Position numbers and translations under genes: made by a program. A DNA stretch of 64,000 nt from Lingula anatina (lineage: Eukaryota; Brachiopoda; Lingulata; Lingulida; Lingulidae), in the NCBI RefSeq assembly GCF_001039355.2, contig NW_019775520.1, forward strand, positions 253,459-317,458, read 5' to 3'. The notes below the pieces were generated by a model, which saw nothing but the letters and a program-made list of their open reading frames with translations, did not search any database and was not told where the DNA came from. Each line of letters starts with the position of its first letter. The stretch's first letter is position 1. Positions 1-14,500 of this stretch are shown piece by piece.

Positions 1-3000
1 CATGCTAGGTTACCATCTGTGTAACTTGCGACAACAATTGGAGGTGAGACCTTTAGAGAGGGGCTAGGTGCGCGTGCAGCACAGCGTCTTTAGAAATTCC
101 ATAAACTCATTCAATTTAATCTTAAAGAGTTCTTATTCAAATATAGTCAGTATATTAAAACTAGACAGGGGGCCAATGCTCGCAAATATATTTATGAGAG
201 TGAGTGACACTATCGGTAGTATAAATTAAAACAAAACGATCCACGCAGTTCAAGCTCACAGGGACACGAACTTTCGTCTCCCTCTGCACCAGTCCGATAC
301 TGTGTCGCTCCCTATCCAATATGTTTGGCTATTTATTTATCATTAAACAACTCAATATTATTATATCAACAAGCAATATTTACATAACGAGCCTACCTAT
401 ACAAATTCAAGAGCCAAGCACCTATTTATTGTAATCAATCATGCAAAAGTTGTACACAAAATGTTATTGTCATTAATGCGGATATAGTGGTTACTGATAC
501 GCATGGATTGCCCACTACATTCAGAGTTCATAATAGAAAAACACTTCACTGTAAACTAGCGACCATTTGATAGCTTACTAGGTGTATTAGACTTGCTGAT
601 AATGTTTTGCTCCATTTATGTCACTTACTGGGAAATTTATTACTTTTCATGTTAGATAAGATCGGCTGATATGGGTCAGGATTCCTCTTATTCTTATGGG
701 AGTTCTTTTTAATGCCCTTCAAACATCCCAAGTTCGTTCGATCGTTCACGTCTTACTAGTAGCTTGTTTCACCCTTATACTGTATGATGGGTCCAAGTTT
801 CACCAAAACGTAAAATATAATGTCAGCTATGATTGGTATCTTTGATATTAAATCTATTTTTACCAAGCTTGTTATCAAGCTTGTTTTCATTTTTAACTAA
901 TGCAAAAATATAATGCGAAAAATGTTGCACAGTTTCTTCTGTCCATTTAATTTCTTTGTTGCAGTTTATCATTCTATATATCAGACAGAAGCATTTTCTC
1001 TAGAGGAACCAGTTTCAAGTGCATCAGTTTTATAAATATCTGCTTATCAATTTATCTGTTTAATATCAATTTATTGATTCATTCATCCATATACCTATTC
1101 ATTCATTTATTCACTTCATTTATCTTTCTCATTTATTACCTGTCTTTGTAATTTTCTTAATCTTGATTAGTGTTACTAATATTCCAAGTCATTACTTTAC
1201 GCCAGAATATAACCTGTCGATAGAAATAAATAGGACACATTAAGTTGGGCCAAAAAGACGTAGATATAAGCAGCGTCATGTAAGCGCATGCCTTTTTCAA
1301 TTTTATGCACCTAACGCATTACTCTGATGATGAATTACGACGGAATCAACACAAGTCTTAACCAATATACACGTACAGTTTTGCTTATCATTACACGGCG
1401 TCAAACTCAATTTCCGTAGCAAGTATCACATTCATAGAGTTGAATATTTTGCCCATCTTTCTCGCGCTGCGCAAACAGAAAATTCATTGTAACAAGAAAG
1501 TTTTAACTCTCAAATATGAAATAAAAATGCTAAGTTCGACGAATATTAGGTGAACGACGGGGGAATTTCGTCTCATTCTATTTTCTTTTCATCATTGAAT
1601 AAGCATTATCAGCGGAACAAATTCATTAAGAAGAAGGCGAGATTATCATAGCGCGTTAGAAAAAGAACCTTACCGACAACCATAGAAGCGGCCTTCAATC
1701 ATCTTACCTGCAGGTTTGTCTTCCATTGTTATATTTCGGATTTTTTGGATAAGAAATAAATTTTATCTGGAAATTTCATGCTTTAGTTTTTTAACCTTTA
1801 CTGTCACAGGCACAACATTCTTCAAAATTTTCAAACAAATAATTGAATAATATTTTACAATCTCCACGGCAGCACGTTAGCCGCAATTGTGGTGGCTGTG
1901 TAACTCGTGGTCTATCAACCCTCGCGTCTCAACAATAGCAATTGTTAAGTTGCTGTGTAAAACTTTAACAACACTTTAGAGAATTTATACTCATTATAAA
2001 TGTTTAGTGCGTATTTTGGCTTCTTTGGGCAAGTCTTAAAAAGATAAAAGTTGTAAGGTCTTTGTCCTAAATTAAAGCAATTTCATGTCCTTATAATATG
2101 ACATACAAATACAAATAATGTCAAACACGGGTTAGCTGGGCTTGACTAAAAAAGAATTCTATTATTATTACTGTTGAGGTCAACAGATGCCATAGCCAGA
2201 TTTTATTTCATGTACTGCAAATGATCTTATTTCATGATTATGTTACGGAGGTTATTGGCTTCGTAACTATTGATAAAAGGAGTCAATTCGTGGAATATAC
2301 TTTGTTTTATTTCCGAATGCAGTTTACAAGACTTCTATGTGCTAACTTCAACCCTTAAAGCCACTGCTCTTACTAGTTGTTGATCCTCTGCTTCAGCACT
2401 TCAGCTTTTCGGAAATTGACTAACTTTTCAATAAATTTCAGATATATTATAATAAATAGTGTACCGTGTGCAGATACATCAGTACCGTGTGCATTTTACC
2501 ATATATGGTCAGAATTACTTTACTTATTGAACAATGCTGATTGCATGGACAATACGTGAAATCATCAAACCTAAATGCTGGATTACATGAGATTGGTTAT
2601 ACAGATCATTTACGACATGCAGCTAATATCTTTACCTTATTATGTATAATGTGATGCAGGAGGCAGGTCATTGTTTTTGCTTAGGTATCGATGTCCAAAT
2701 TTCCCTTACAAATTGTCACGCTTCACAGATAAAACATGACTTTACACGTTAAATCCAAAGACTATCATGCGGTGCACAATACAGTGCATGGGGTCAGAAA
2801 GTACAGTACCGAAGAGGGGTTTTCCAAAATTATTATTTTAAATGTTATGTTACCCCGTGACAATTACACTTAAATACCCAAACCCATTTCAATCTCATAT
2901 AATATCAAGTGATGATTGGATTTCTGATAAAATAGCCATTAATCAATTGTGTTAATTAATAATAATAATAATAACTTTTAAAATATATACTTTAAAGTTT

Positions 3001-3091
3001 AAGTATTTAATTAACTGTATTACTTAATGTGTGTGTGTGTATATATACTTCAACAATATTAACTTATGCTTTAAATTCTTAACATCATCAC

Positions 3092-3135
<44 letters not shown>

Positions 3136-3411
3136 CTTTTACAATTATGGTGAATAAGTAATAAGTTTAAAGTACTTAAAATACTTAAAAGTATTTTTAT
3201 TTTAATTAAGTATAAAGCTTAATTTATGTATAACCATTTTATTTTTGTATAATTGTGACATCTTTTGATATCTAATTGTTTTTACACTATAAATGTAAAA
3301 CTTTAATTTTAAATAAAGCATCATTAATAATAATAATAAATCAATTAATATTAAATAAATTATACTGAAATGAAAATCATTTTTAAAAGTTAAATCATTT
3401 CCAGTGTCTCT
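1..3411. other. Intergenic AT-rich region, no gene seen
   Basis: I find no supported coding exon, RNA gene or mobile-element protein in this stretch on either strand. The only open frame of any size (2377-2559, + strand) has no recognisable domain and no splice partner. The right half becomes strongly AT-rich with short AT-only tracts and a trinucleotide microsatellite. The last part, below position 3412, should contain the 3' UTR of the minus-strand GRHPR gene; minus-strand AATAAA-like signals are too frequent in the AT-rich sequence to choose one. Confidence 0.6.
3092..3134. repeat. (AAT)n microsatellite
   Basis: About 14 perfect AAT units lie in the AT-rich sequence downstream of GRHPR. 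Simple-sequence repeat seen directly. Confidence 0.95.
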
Positions 3412-5202
3412 CTACTCAATCTGGCAGGGCATTTGCTCTCCATTCAGTGCAGCCATTATATTCCTAGCTGTCAGCTCCGCCATGGCATTCCTAGCCTCTA
3501 CTGTGGCACTTCCAATATGGGGCAAAACGACACAGTTCTTCAAATCCAGCAGTGGACTATCAGTGGGCAGTGGTTCTGGGGTGGTCACGTCCAATCCTGC
3601 GGCCTTAATCTGACCGCTTTTCAGGGCTTCATACAGGGCTTTTTGGTCCACCACCCCACCTCTGCTTGAATTCACAAATATGGCAGTTGGTTTCATTTTC
3701 TTAAAAGTATCCTCATTGAAAATCTCCTTGGTTTCACTGTTCAAAGCACAACCAGCAATAACAAAGTCAGATTCACTTAATAAAGTATCAAAGGAAACAA
3801 ATTCAGCATCCACCTCCTTGGCTGCTGGGTTCTCCTTCCTGCCTGAGTAAAGCAGTTGTGAGATTCCAAAGGGGCGGAGTCTCTTGGCCACAGCCAGGCC
3901 TATGCGTCCCAGGCCAAATATCCCCACGGTACTATGGTGAAGGCCCTGCCCACACATCCACTGTGGGTTCCACATGCCCCACTCACCTGATCTCACTGCA
4001 CCAGCACCTAGGATATTGAAGATGGTGGGAGTTATTTTTATGGTGTAGAACAGTATATCTTTTTGAAATAGTATATTATCTCAGAAAGTTCCATTCTGAT
4101 TATATACTGGCATTTAGAACATTAAAAAACATGTTAAGAGTACTGACATATTGTTTCTATAAAAATATATGAGTAAATCACTTCCACAGTGATTCTTACA
4201 TCCAAAAACTTAACTCTATCACGCAGTAATTGCTGCATAATCAGGAGCGGATATTTTCTGACTGTCTTCCAAATTATCTTTGTTGATCCATCCTCTATTT
4301 TTGATGGTCTTCCAACAGAAAAAAATAGATACCCGTCAATGTAAACTTTAAAATCTGACCGTCTTCCGGAAGACCCAGAAGTCGGTCCCTGATAATCATG
4401 TACCTTCCATAAGCCGTCTAGAAGTTGCCAGCAGAAGTGCAACAGTCAGTTCAGCCGTGGCATCTGTGAGGACATCTGGTGTGAACCCCACAGGGATCCC
4501 CCTCTCCTTACAGGCCTTCATGTCTATGTGGTCATAGCCAACTGACATGGTGCCCACTGCCTTCAACTGTGGACCTGGAATATTAAATACAGTGTAGGCC
4601 TACCAGTATATTACAGTACTTATAGTCTTTAATATAGATCTACATGTACAGTAGATGTACCCCTTGGCTAAGAGGCTAGACTCTAAGGATATAAGGGGGA
4701 TTATAAGGACACCTCCATGTAGCTTTGAAATTTTGACCACAGCTTATTACAGTGCATGCTGATGAATATTGAATATTTTTATAATTAGAAAGCACATTTA
4801 ACTTTTATGTTTTATCAAAACGCACGCACGTCAGATGCTCCTTTTCGACTTGGAGTATTATGTCTACATACCACACGCGTCAAGTAAAGTTCCATCAATC
4901 TTGTCTGTGAGAATGCAGAACAGCGCATCAATTCCTTTCACGTTCTTGATCAGGTCCTCTCTCTGAATAGTCTCTTCGCTCTGCCACTGCACCACCTCAC
5001 AACTTTTTAGTAGGTCAAGCCCTTTTTTCGGAATATTATAATTAGTGACAAACACTTTGGGCTTGCTGCCAGAGCTCATGTTTCTAAAGTTCGACTGTTG
5101 GAGTGGACAGGTGCGAGTAGCTTCGTTTAAAACTGGCGTCCCTCTGGCTGGACCTCTTAATATATGGCTCAACTTTATCACCTGTCCTCGCATCGCTAAC
5201 AT
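3412..5202 (-). CDS. GRHPR: Glyoxylate/hydroxypyruvate reductase (D-2-hydroxyacid dehydrogenase)
   Basis: Three exons: 5202-4872, 4574-4404 and 3995-3412 (TAG stop); phases agree and the model is 361 residues. The family reduces glyoxylate to glycolate and hydroxypyruvate to D-glycerate with NAD(P)H, removing toxic glyoxylate. Visible signatures: substrate loop TMSVGYDHID in exon 2, dinucleotide motif GIFGLGRIG (about residues 192-200), YSGRK after the second Rossmann strand (fits NADPH preference), and the catalytic triad Arg279 (VNSSRGG), Glu308 (TTPEPLP) and His327 (VLPHIGSAT). Human GRHPR is 328 aa; the extra length is an N-terminal stretch of about 41 residues, rich in Arg/Lys with its only acidic residue at Glu27, so it may be a mitochondrial presequence. 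A second in-frame ATG at 5079 (MSSGSKPKVF) would give a protein of the usual cytosolic length. Head-to-head with the AVT3-type transporter. Confidence 0.93.
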
Positions 5203-5547
5203 TATCTCGAGTCGGGGTTTTGACCTATTTTTGGTGTTGCTTCTATTCCTTTGGCAAAAAGCAATAGTAAATATGTAATGTTTTGATCTAAATTTTTCTT
5301 CATTGAAGTAATGTGTCTATTTGGTCTTAATCTCTACACATATTTCACGAAAAATGAGCATTTAATGGGTTATCGATTATGATAGAAAGATAATCCCAAA
5401 ATACTGCTTAGGGCTTAGAATAAGTTATCAACTTTCAAGACTTCCGGTTCGTTGGGATTTCTTGCGACGTGTAAAACCTCGAAGGAAAGTCAGAAGAAAA
5501 AAGTTGACGAAGTAGGAAACTGTTAGTTCCCTCTACATCTGAGAAAA
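5203..5547. promoter_or_regulatory. Bidirectional promoter interval GRHPR / AVT3-type transporter
   Basis: Only 345 bp separate the two divergent start codons (GRHPR ATG at 5202 on -, transporter ATG at 5548 on +). Both 5' UTRs and promoters must lie here unless unseen upstream exons exist. No clear TATA element at a useful distance could be assigned. The interval's role is inferred from geometry alone. Confidence 0.6.
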
Positions 5548-8500
5548 ATGGGAGTCAGTACTGGAGGCGGGAGTGGATCAAAAAATCCAGTAAAGATATT
5601 TGCAAATATCTTTATTTCATTTATTGGAGCCGGAGTTCTTGGTCTACCTTTCGCATTCAAAGAGGTACAGTGTATTTATTATTTAAGAGTCAACATCGGA
5701 GCGACGAAGAGTATGTAGTAACTTAACTTTTTAAGTTAATGGACGTTATGATGCTTTACATTTAATACTCTTTAAAAGGCTAGCGGTATCACCTAAAAAG
5801 TTGGAGAATTTTGCTCGTGCACGCTAAAATCTAGTAAAAGATATGTCGGCTTAATTTTTAGTATGTATTATTTTCACTAACTTTTTCCCCTATGCATAAG
5901 TCTGTCATGCACTTTATATATTCAGACATAGAGAGTGAGACAAAATGTGAAAGAACCTTAAACTGATCAAAATTTAGAACTTTTATCTTATCCATAAAAC
6001 TCTCCAAAGAAAAAAGTTAATGATTCAGATTTTGACAGAAATTATCTAAAAAGTATTTAAGTATTTTTTTTAGAACTTGGCGAAGAAACAAAAAATAAAA
6101 AAAGTGCTCATATTTTACTTTGTAGGCAGGGATAATTGAAGGAACGGTCATAATGGCAGCTGTAGGACTTGTAAGGTGAGCTCTCAATTTTTAAAAAGGT
6201 ATATACTGTATCTATTAATAAAAATTAAAGCAGAACAAAATAAAATTTTCATGGATTAATAGTACTTCTAGCCAGTCAGGTGACTGTAAATAACATTTGG
6301 TTACTAGAAATTGGAACTCTGTAATTTTTACACAGTGACAAATGATTGATTTATATATAATTTTGAATTGCTTCCCTGCATATTAGTCCATGTCTGGCTC
6401 TGAGTTCATTGATAATGAACATTTCTTACATTCAAATTGGTGCATAATAAAACCCATAAGCTGTCTGTTTCATATGCTTTTCAGTTTTCTGGTCATTTGG
6501 ACCACCACTCTTACTGGTCCAAATCGGGATTCACATGTCCAAATAAAATATATGCAATAAGACTGGACACTTTCTCCTGTTGCATTAATATTAGTAATAA
6601 CAAGAACTTGATTTTGCCAAATGTTTTTTTATTTCAGAATCATCATGTAATTGTTACATTACAGAAAAAAAAACATAAATCAAAATAAAAGCTCCTTTGA
6701 AAACTTACAGAAAAAATCTAATGGTCATGTCGGCCCACTACTAGAACATTCACACATTCTGAAAAATCAACTGGTCTAAACCAAATTTTAATGGCCACAG
6801 GTACAGGACCAGTTGCTAATGCCACAGTCTGCATAAGAAAAAAAGTTTTAAAAAGTTACAGTTTTCAAAGTTTTATCAGAATTGTTCCAATTATGCATTA
6901 ATATATGTAATGGTTTGGACTTAAAGCATGTGTTTTGATAACTGATATCTACCAGCATAGTCATAGCAGTAATTACCTTTGCAAATTTGTACATGCATTT
7001 ATGTGGAATCAAGTCTACTTAACCGTGTAATCATAATAACAACACTAAGTGAATAATGAACCATCCCATAGTATTTACGCCAAGCTGCTGACTGTTAGAT
7101 ATTTTCTTCCTCTGTAGAAATGTTTGCCTTTTTTCCTACCAGCATTTTTGGGAAGGTAATGCACAATTCTTTTCTGTTTCTTTGTATATGAAGAAACACA
7201 ATTTATGATGGTGGTAAAACTAGGATTGTCTCGTGTTCTATTTCATTAAACATAATGTTGATGATTTCAGTGCTTTCAGTAATAAGATGTTAGAAGAATC
7301 GGAGTAGTGTGGGTAATGAAGTTCCCTTTACGTCCCACACTCTCGCAGATAAACAAATTGAAGCAGCTGAAATAATGGAACTAAATACAGCTGTAATAAA
7401 GCAAATTTATTTACAGACTGTCTCCAATGCACATTTAAGAATTTTATTTAGTGCATTTGCTCTCTATTTGGTTCTAAAAGTTTTATGGCAATGATGATGA
7501 TTACCTTGGCTAATATTTGAGTCAATTAGAAATGGATAAAACTCTTAACTCCATTAATTATGAACGATATACTGGCTATTTTATGTCAGGAAAAAAGTAA
7601 AGTGCTGGTGCAATTTACTATGTACCTTCCAGCTTATTTGCATATGGCTTGATTTTTTCAAGGAAGATAAAGTCAGTAGATTAATGTTATTTTTCAATAG
7701 AAATGTTTTCATAGTATTATTATAAATTTACGATTTCAATTTTTTTGTTAATGACTGTATAACTGAAAGCAGGTCCATTAACAAAAAGCACTTTATGTAG
7801 TTGTTTCATGATATGTTGCTCCAGAGAACATATATACCATATATCATCCTCTTGTACTGAAAAAATTTGTTATTAACCAATAAATAAATTAATAATTTCT
7901 TACTGATCGACTGTAGACCTTTTAACTTTGATAAGACCCAAAAGGTTTTAAAGAAATTTTATTCATTTGCTGTTTCTCATTTTAACAACAACAACAACAA
8001 CAAAATAATAGATAAATAAATAAATAAATAAAATTTTAGCAACTATATTTTAACAACTTTAAATGATAACCTTCAACTTTAAACATTTTACCTGAATAGC
8101 CATCCAATTTCCATTAGGTGTGAATTTTTATTTTGTATATTAATGACTGAATGAAAATCTCATTTAATCTTAAAATTTATTTGTTTGTTAATTCATTTAT
8201 TTATTGGTTCTTTCAGTGTCAAAGCAATGTTGCTTGTTATTGATTGCAAATATAAACTGATAGAAAAGCAACATCCAGCCCAAGCAGATGTCAAATCAGG
8301 GAGGAAGAACGTGATGGTGAATGGTGTTGACATTGAGATGGAGGCACTTCAGGCACCCGTGGAAGAGACAGAAGATTTACTGTCCTCTGAAGTCCCTGCA
8401 GCAAAGGAAGAGGTGTCCATTCCTAAGGTTGGTTTTCTTTTTTTTAACAGAGAAAAAGTTTATGAAATGATTAATTCTGCACTTTTTGGATTACTAGAGG

Positions 8501-11500
8501 AAATTAAATGATGAGGGAATTTAATGTTTGTGATAATTCACGTCTAAAAACTTCAAAAATTTTGAGGCCGTGCAATTGCTTAGTTGATTAAAAAAAATAA
8601 TGATGCTATTTAATGTTCGGGTCACATATATATTAGTCAGTATGGAATGTACTATGTTTGATTGTATGTGCAGCTTCTGTTTTACAAAGAATATGTTTTG
8701 ACAATTGAAAAAAAGTTACGTTTTGCTGTAAACATAACAGAATTTGTGTCTGTGTACTTCTTCCAATTTTAGGGTAGTTTTGTTGGAGGTGAGAGTGTCT
8801 GTTTTATCAGTATTTTTCATTTAAATAAAGTTTTTACTCAATACTGGATTAATTTTTCGTTTTTAAGGCACCGGGCCAGGAGTTGAACTATGGTGATGTG
8901 GGTACGTTAAAGATAGAGAATTACATTTTATCATTTTTTCAACTAACAGTAGTTGCAATTGGTGATGGCTTAAAAATCCTCTTTTTAATATGTGAACTAT
9001 GTATTTTGAATTTTATTAATCTTTGAAAGATGCAAATTCTTGTCTCAGTTGTATTTTTTCTTTTGAAATATTTATAAATATACTTCCATCTTCATCTACA
9101 GAATTTCATACTTTCCATGTGTTAAAGTGTGACCTTATACTATTTAACATAGAATAATAATTCACACTGTAACACATAGTTCACACTTTGTTATTTTCAT
9201 ACATGGTATGCAATGAAGTCTTTGGTAAATCAGTGCCATGACAATATCTAATAAAGATCAATTTTCCTGTGTTAAAGTGTGACCTAATACTATTAGACAT
9301 AAGATACGTAGTAATTCACACTGTAACATATAGTTTCCCATGCATCATTTACAGCAAGTCTGCCTGACAGCATATTATAACTATAAATTTTTCATTGTTA
9401 TTGAGTGAAAAACTCGACCGCTTTATTTCATTTGCGAGAGAGAATTCATGTTGAAAAGATAGATAAAAATAAGTTGTCAATCATATAAGAAATGGTGACT
9501 GAAATAGATACAATCTGTGAGTGGCCTCCTTTTTTATGGAAATATTAAAGGAAAGGAAGTTGCCAATCTTTTGGCATTACTGGTACAAAAATGGAGCTTT
9601 ATAAAACTGAGTTGTTTTGGAGTAATAAACTATTTTGTAGCACTTCTTTTTCTATTCTGCTTCTAGGATTTTATGCAATGGGAAAACTTGGCCAGTGGCT
9701 TGTGGATCTGGCCATTCTCATATCTCAAGTTGGTAAGTGAACATTCTTCCTTTGAATATTCAATTTTGATAGATTTATTGCAAGGCAGTAAATTGTAAAG
9801 ACGGTGGTTTGGTTGAATTTTTCATGTATCCTTTGACATTTGTTCCTTTAAGAAATGAACATATTCAAGCTACAAATTCTGCTGATGAAGGAAAATTTGT
9901 GAAAGGAGGCGTTTCAGTGAAAGTGCAAATCTGATTAAAGCACTAAGGGATTATGAAGGGATCGTTTAACTTTGTCTGATATTTGGATTTTTTAATTGTT
10001 TACACAAAATGTGTGTATTTCTTAGAATATATACAATGTTTTATAAATTGGTGATAATGAAAATATTTCTCATTTTCTTTGCCTAAAAGAAATTAGAATG
10101 TTGAGTAGTTGTAAGAATTAAACATGAATGTGATGTTTTTATAGAATATTTGTAGTCTAAGTAACGTTTTTCGTTTATGTTTGTTTCAGGTTTTTGCTGT
10201 GCGTATCTCATATTTATATCTAAAAACTTGTCAGATTATATGCACAGCATGAAAATGTGAGTATATTTCATAACTGAGATAAAGATGTTGTTTTAAATTG
10301 ATTGGTTGGAAGAAATTTTTCAAACGGGTGATATTGTTTAAATCTGCCATGCCTTTAGACAGGATGAATAACAAATAATACACTTGCAGTATCTTAAGTA
10401 AACATTGCTTTTCAACAGTAGTCTCATCATAAATCACAGCCCGTATTTTGATTACACCCATGCAGTTTCATTTGTTTGTATAATACTAGAAGGTCAAATG
10501 CACATATATACATATCAGAGTCATTGGGTGTATGTATGTATGTATGTATGGGGAGGTATATTTATCTTTATTTTATCTCTTGTTTCAGGCATCATTGGAT
10601 GTTTATCCTATTGCCGCCCCTGTACTTACTTACCTTAATCAGGCACCTTAGTAGTCTGGCATTGTCTAGGTAGAGTACTCCATTTTGTTGCATTTACTCA
10701 GAATTTCAGTTTAAGGTTTTTACTAGTCGAGATTAAGTTTTTTTCTGGAATTAAGTGCATTCTATTTTGCTTGAACACATCAAAGGTCTTTCATTTTCAG
10801 TTTTTTTTAACAAAAAATATACATATGAAATTAAATGCTTTAGTGTTATTTGGTGCATTTCAGAGTTTTTTTTAACTGCTTTTTCGTTTTACCAGCAAGG
10901 TCATTTTATTTGGCCTTTGTGTAAAATTTCATTTCTACACAGCTGATGATGAATTTGGTGTGTAGCAGTTAATAATGATAGTCTGAACTTTTTATTGAAT
11001 TATTTGCAAAAATATTAATTTTTAAAAGATTATTCACCATTAATATTTAAACTAGAGAATCACTCAGAAAGTGCAACTTCCGCCAGGACAATTAATTATT
11101 TACTTATAATGAACCAATAACTAATTAATGAATCATCACCAAAAATGAATCATATTTTCCTTGGCCCATTCCTGACCATCCTAAAAATTTCAAAATCTGT
11201 TCATTACTTTTTGTGTAAATCTGCACACAGAGAAACAAACCCACAAACAAATCTACTAAAGGCAAGCAAAACATAACCACCTTGTCGGAGAAAAAAAAGG
11301 TAGATGGTGGTAGTCTACCTAAATAAAAATAATCTTTTTTTTTCCAGCTTGTTTGCTCAAATCTCCAACCTGATGGCCTTCACTGTGGTTTTCTGGTTTG
11401 ACTTTGAACACTTTCATAATGTAGAGTGAGTATTTCTTATCATATAATAGTAGCCTTTTGTATCATTTTTGGTTTTTTTATTCATTTATTATAAAATGGT

Positions 11501-14500
11501 CATTTTAGCACTTCAGAAATTATGTCTTTTGTAAGAATAATTATGATTTAAATTTGTTTTATTTGCTTGTTTTATCTTCTAAGTAATATTTAAAAGGATT
11601 TCCAGGGGTTTAGATGTATTTTTAAAAATTGGCGTCATTTATTATTTTGAGAATGATTTATAATATAAGTAATTGGAACACGCCTAGTGGGATATTATTT
11701 TTATGAATTTGAAAATAGAAAGATATGATTCTTTGCCTAAGACCTTTATTAGAGAATAACAAAGATGATACATGCTGTTTATGCTCGATGCTTCAAGGTG
11801 TGTTCAGACAAGATCTAAGTTGCTCTGAAAATGGTCCTTAGACAATGATATCACATCAGGAATACCCTGGGGACATTACTTCATGTCAAACCATTTGGTT
11901 GCCCAGTGATGTCATAAAGACTATTTCCAGTCCAACTTGAACATGCTCTAGACATGCCTGGCTGCACTTTTAAGGAGCACCACTTTTCATTAAGTGCTTT
12001 CAAGCTTTAAACACTATGCAGTTTTATTTATTTGATGCCTCAAGAATAAAAACAATCACTTTTTTAATTTGCACAATGATATTTGTTTCATGGTGGAAAT
12101 AGAGGGTAGGTTAAATTGAAAAACTGTCAAGGGCTTGTGATAGCTGAATGTGTTGTACACCAAGAAAGTGAATGACTTGAGCAAACAAAATATTCTGGAT
12201 ATCAATATACTTGTTAATAGCCAGGAAAGAGAGTTATTTGTAAGTTGGATTAATTTCATTGCTTGAAAGGCTGTTTTATAATGAAAATAATGGCACTCAA
12301 ATGAATTTTTCCCCACAATTTATACAAATTACTATAAAATGTTTAAGAAAAATTGTATTCATTTGCATTTGGGGGCTCTGTCTTGCTACTGACAAAGGCA
12401 GCAGTTAATCTGCTTTACTGTTCAACTAAAAGGAAATAGGAAAATTATAACCATTATCTAAAATGAATAGAAAAAGAGAGAAAAATATTGCGTTCATTTT
12501 GCAAGAAACTTGCTGACTCCAGTCTCAAGTCACACACTTCTGGGGAAGGTGATACGAAATTAAAGGACCCTAGAAACTTTGTGAAGAATGGCACAGTACC
12601 TTTAATTATCAATCACTCTGTTGTTAGAGGTACTGTGAAATTCTCTCATTCTGCAAGATGCCTTTTATTTAGTCACTGATGTAGAATGGGAAGACGGTGT
12701 AGTTGTTCCTTAAAAATTTGTTGGAATAAATTTGGTGGTGGGAGCGTCAAAGTTATTGTGCTCAAATTTGAGACAATATTAATTCTTGGATTATAGATTG
12801 ACTACATATCTCTACATATCTTTTAAGACTGAGTCTTTGGATTGACATTTTGAATTAAAGAAAATGCTATTGTCGCAAATAAAATTTATATAATTATTAA
12901 TAAAGGCTGTCACCTGGCTTATCCCCCTCTCCCACTCCCTTCAAAGGTAGATGGTCTAGGTTTAGCGTCTGTGTTATGGTCTAATGCAAAATTTAATGTA
13001 AGTGAACATCTGGCAAGATGACTAGTTTGTATGTGGTTGTTTTTAAAGATTTACGCTTGATGTGACTAGTGTTTCTACGGGTGAACATGTCATGCAACTG
13101 AATACAACCATTCTGCAATCAAAACTCAACCCTATAATGAAATATGGTAAAAATGGAGCGGGTTCCCCAATGCCTCTGTAGTAGTTGGTTATTGTTAAGA
13201 TTGGTATAAACATCTGTTTGCTATAAAGCAGTGGAAAAGATCAGGAAAAGTTGTGCATAATTTACTGATAATATTGCCAGATGAAATAAAAAGAGACTTC
13301 TACACACCATTGCAGTATTTCTATACATAACCATATGTGTTTAAGTATTAGCTGTTTATATGAAAGATCTTTCATTTAAAACTTGACACTTATGAAATTT
13401 GAATAGCTTCTTAAATCTCCCTATTCTTAATATCTAAACATCGAGTAGCAGAAACCAGTATTTTTGATTACTATTTTTAATCACAAATGAGTAACATTTT
13501 ACATTTCGTGCTTTATACCTGTTATGGATCCAATTTCCTATATTTCTTCTTTGTCTATTTTCAGAATACACCCGAAGAAAATATCTATAAAAGGTTTCCC
13601 CTTTTTTCTGGCTATTGCTATTTACTGTTACGAGGTAGGTCAGTCAGGGCAATCTTCAGGCGTTTGATAAATGTTTTACTTTATGGAGGCACCTTTATCG
13701 TGATCTCAACTTTGGGCATGAAAATTGCATAGAAATACATGTAGGCTAGTTGGTGTTGAATTATTCAGAAAACATATCATGCACTTTATATAAGACAAAG
13801 GCTGAACTATCGCTAAACAAAGAAAGATTTTAATACAAAGTCAAAACCTCAGAAGATTTTGTGTATGAAAACATACAGAAACTAGTTTGTATTGATCTTT
13901 ATAGTTTGTAGTAAGCCTAGTTTGAGGGCTTCATTGTTCATGATGATGCAGCTTTGAATATAGAGGAATTTGGAAATGGCAAATTATCAGGCTTGTATTT
14001 AGCAGTGAGCCGTTATAACTTTTAGGATTTATTAACTTTTGTTCAGTAGGCATAAAGAATACATTGTATTTTTGGGGAATATGAAGCATAGGTCAAGATC
14101 GAAATACAAATAAAAGAGAATACTCACCTTGCAAAGCATTTAAGGTATTAAATTATTAAAAAATTATAGATGCCAGTCAGTTTGTGACAAGATATAAACT
14201 ATTGTATAAGTGCACAGTTATATGTTATCAGATTTCTTTAATTAAGCTTATTGAAAGACAGAATATTTTTTAAATTGGTGAGTTGTCTTACTAGGTAAAG
14301 TAAAACTGACTACCTACGTTAATTATGCATTAATTTATTTGTAATTCACTTTGTAGTTACTTACTAGTATTTTAATTTTTTTCTTTTAATTTCAGGGTGC
14401 TGGAATGATTTTATCTCTGGAAACATCTGTCGATAAACAAGTCAGGCATAACTTTAAGTGGTAACCACAAGAAACAGCTGCATTATCATTTGAATTAAAT

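Noticed and set aside
2377-2559. 60-aa open frame in the left intergenic region
   Set aside because: No recognisable domain and no neighbouring exon; expected by chance.
8773-8788. A 16-nt candidate exon (GGTAGTTTTGTTGGAG between AG and GTGAGA) in the AVT3-type transporter
   Set aside because: Including it shifts the frame and gives a stop in the next exon; leaving it out gives a continuous, family-like sequence.
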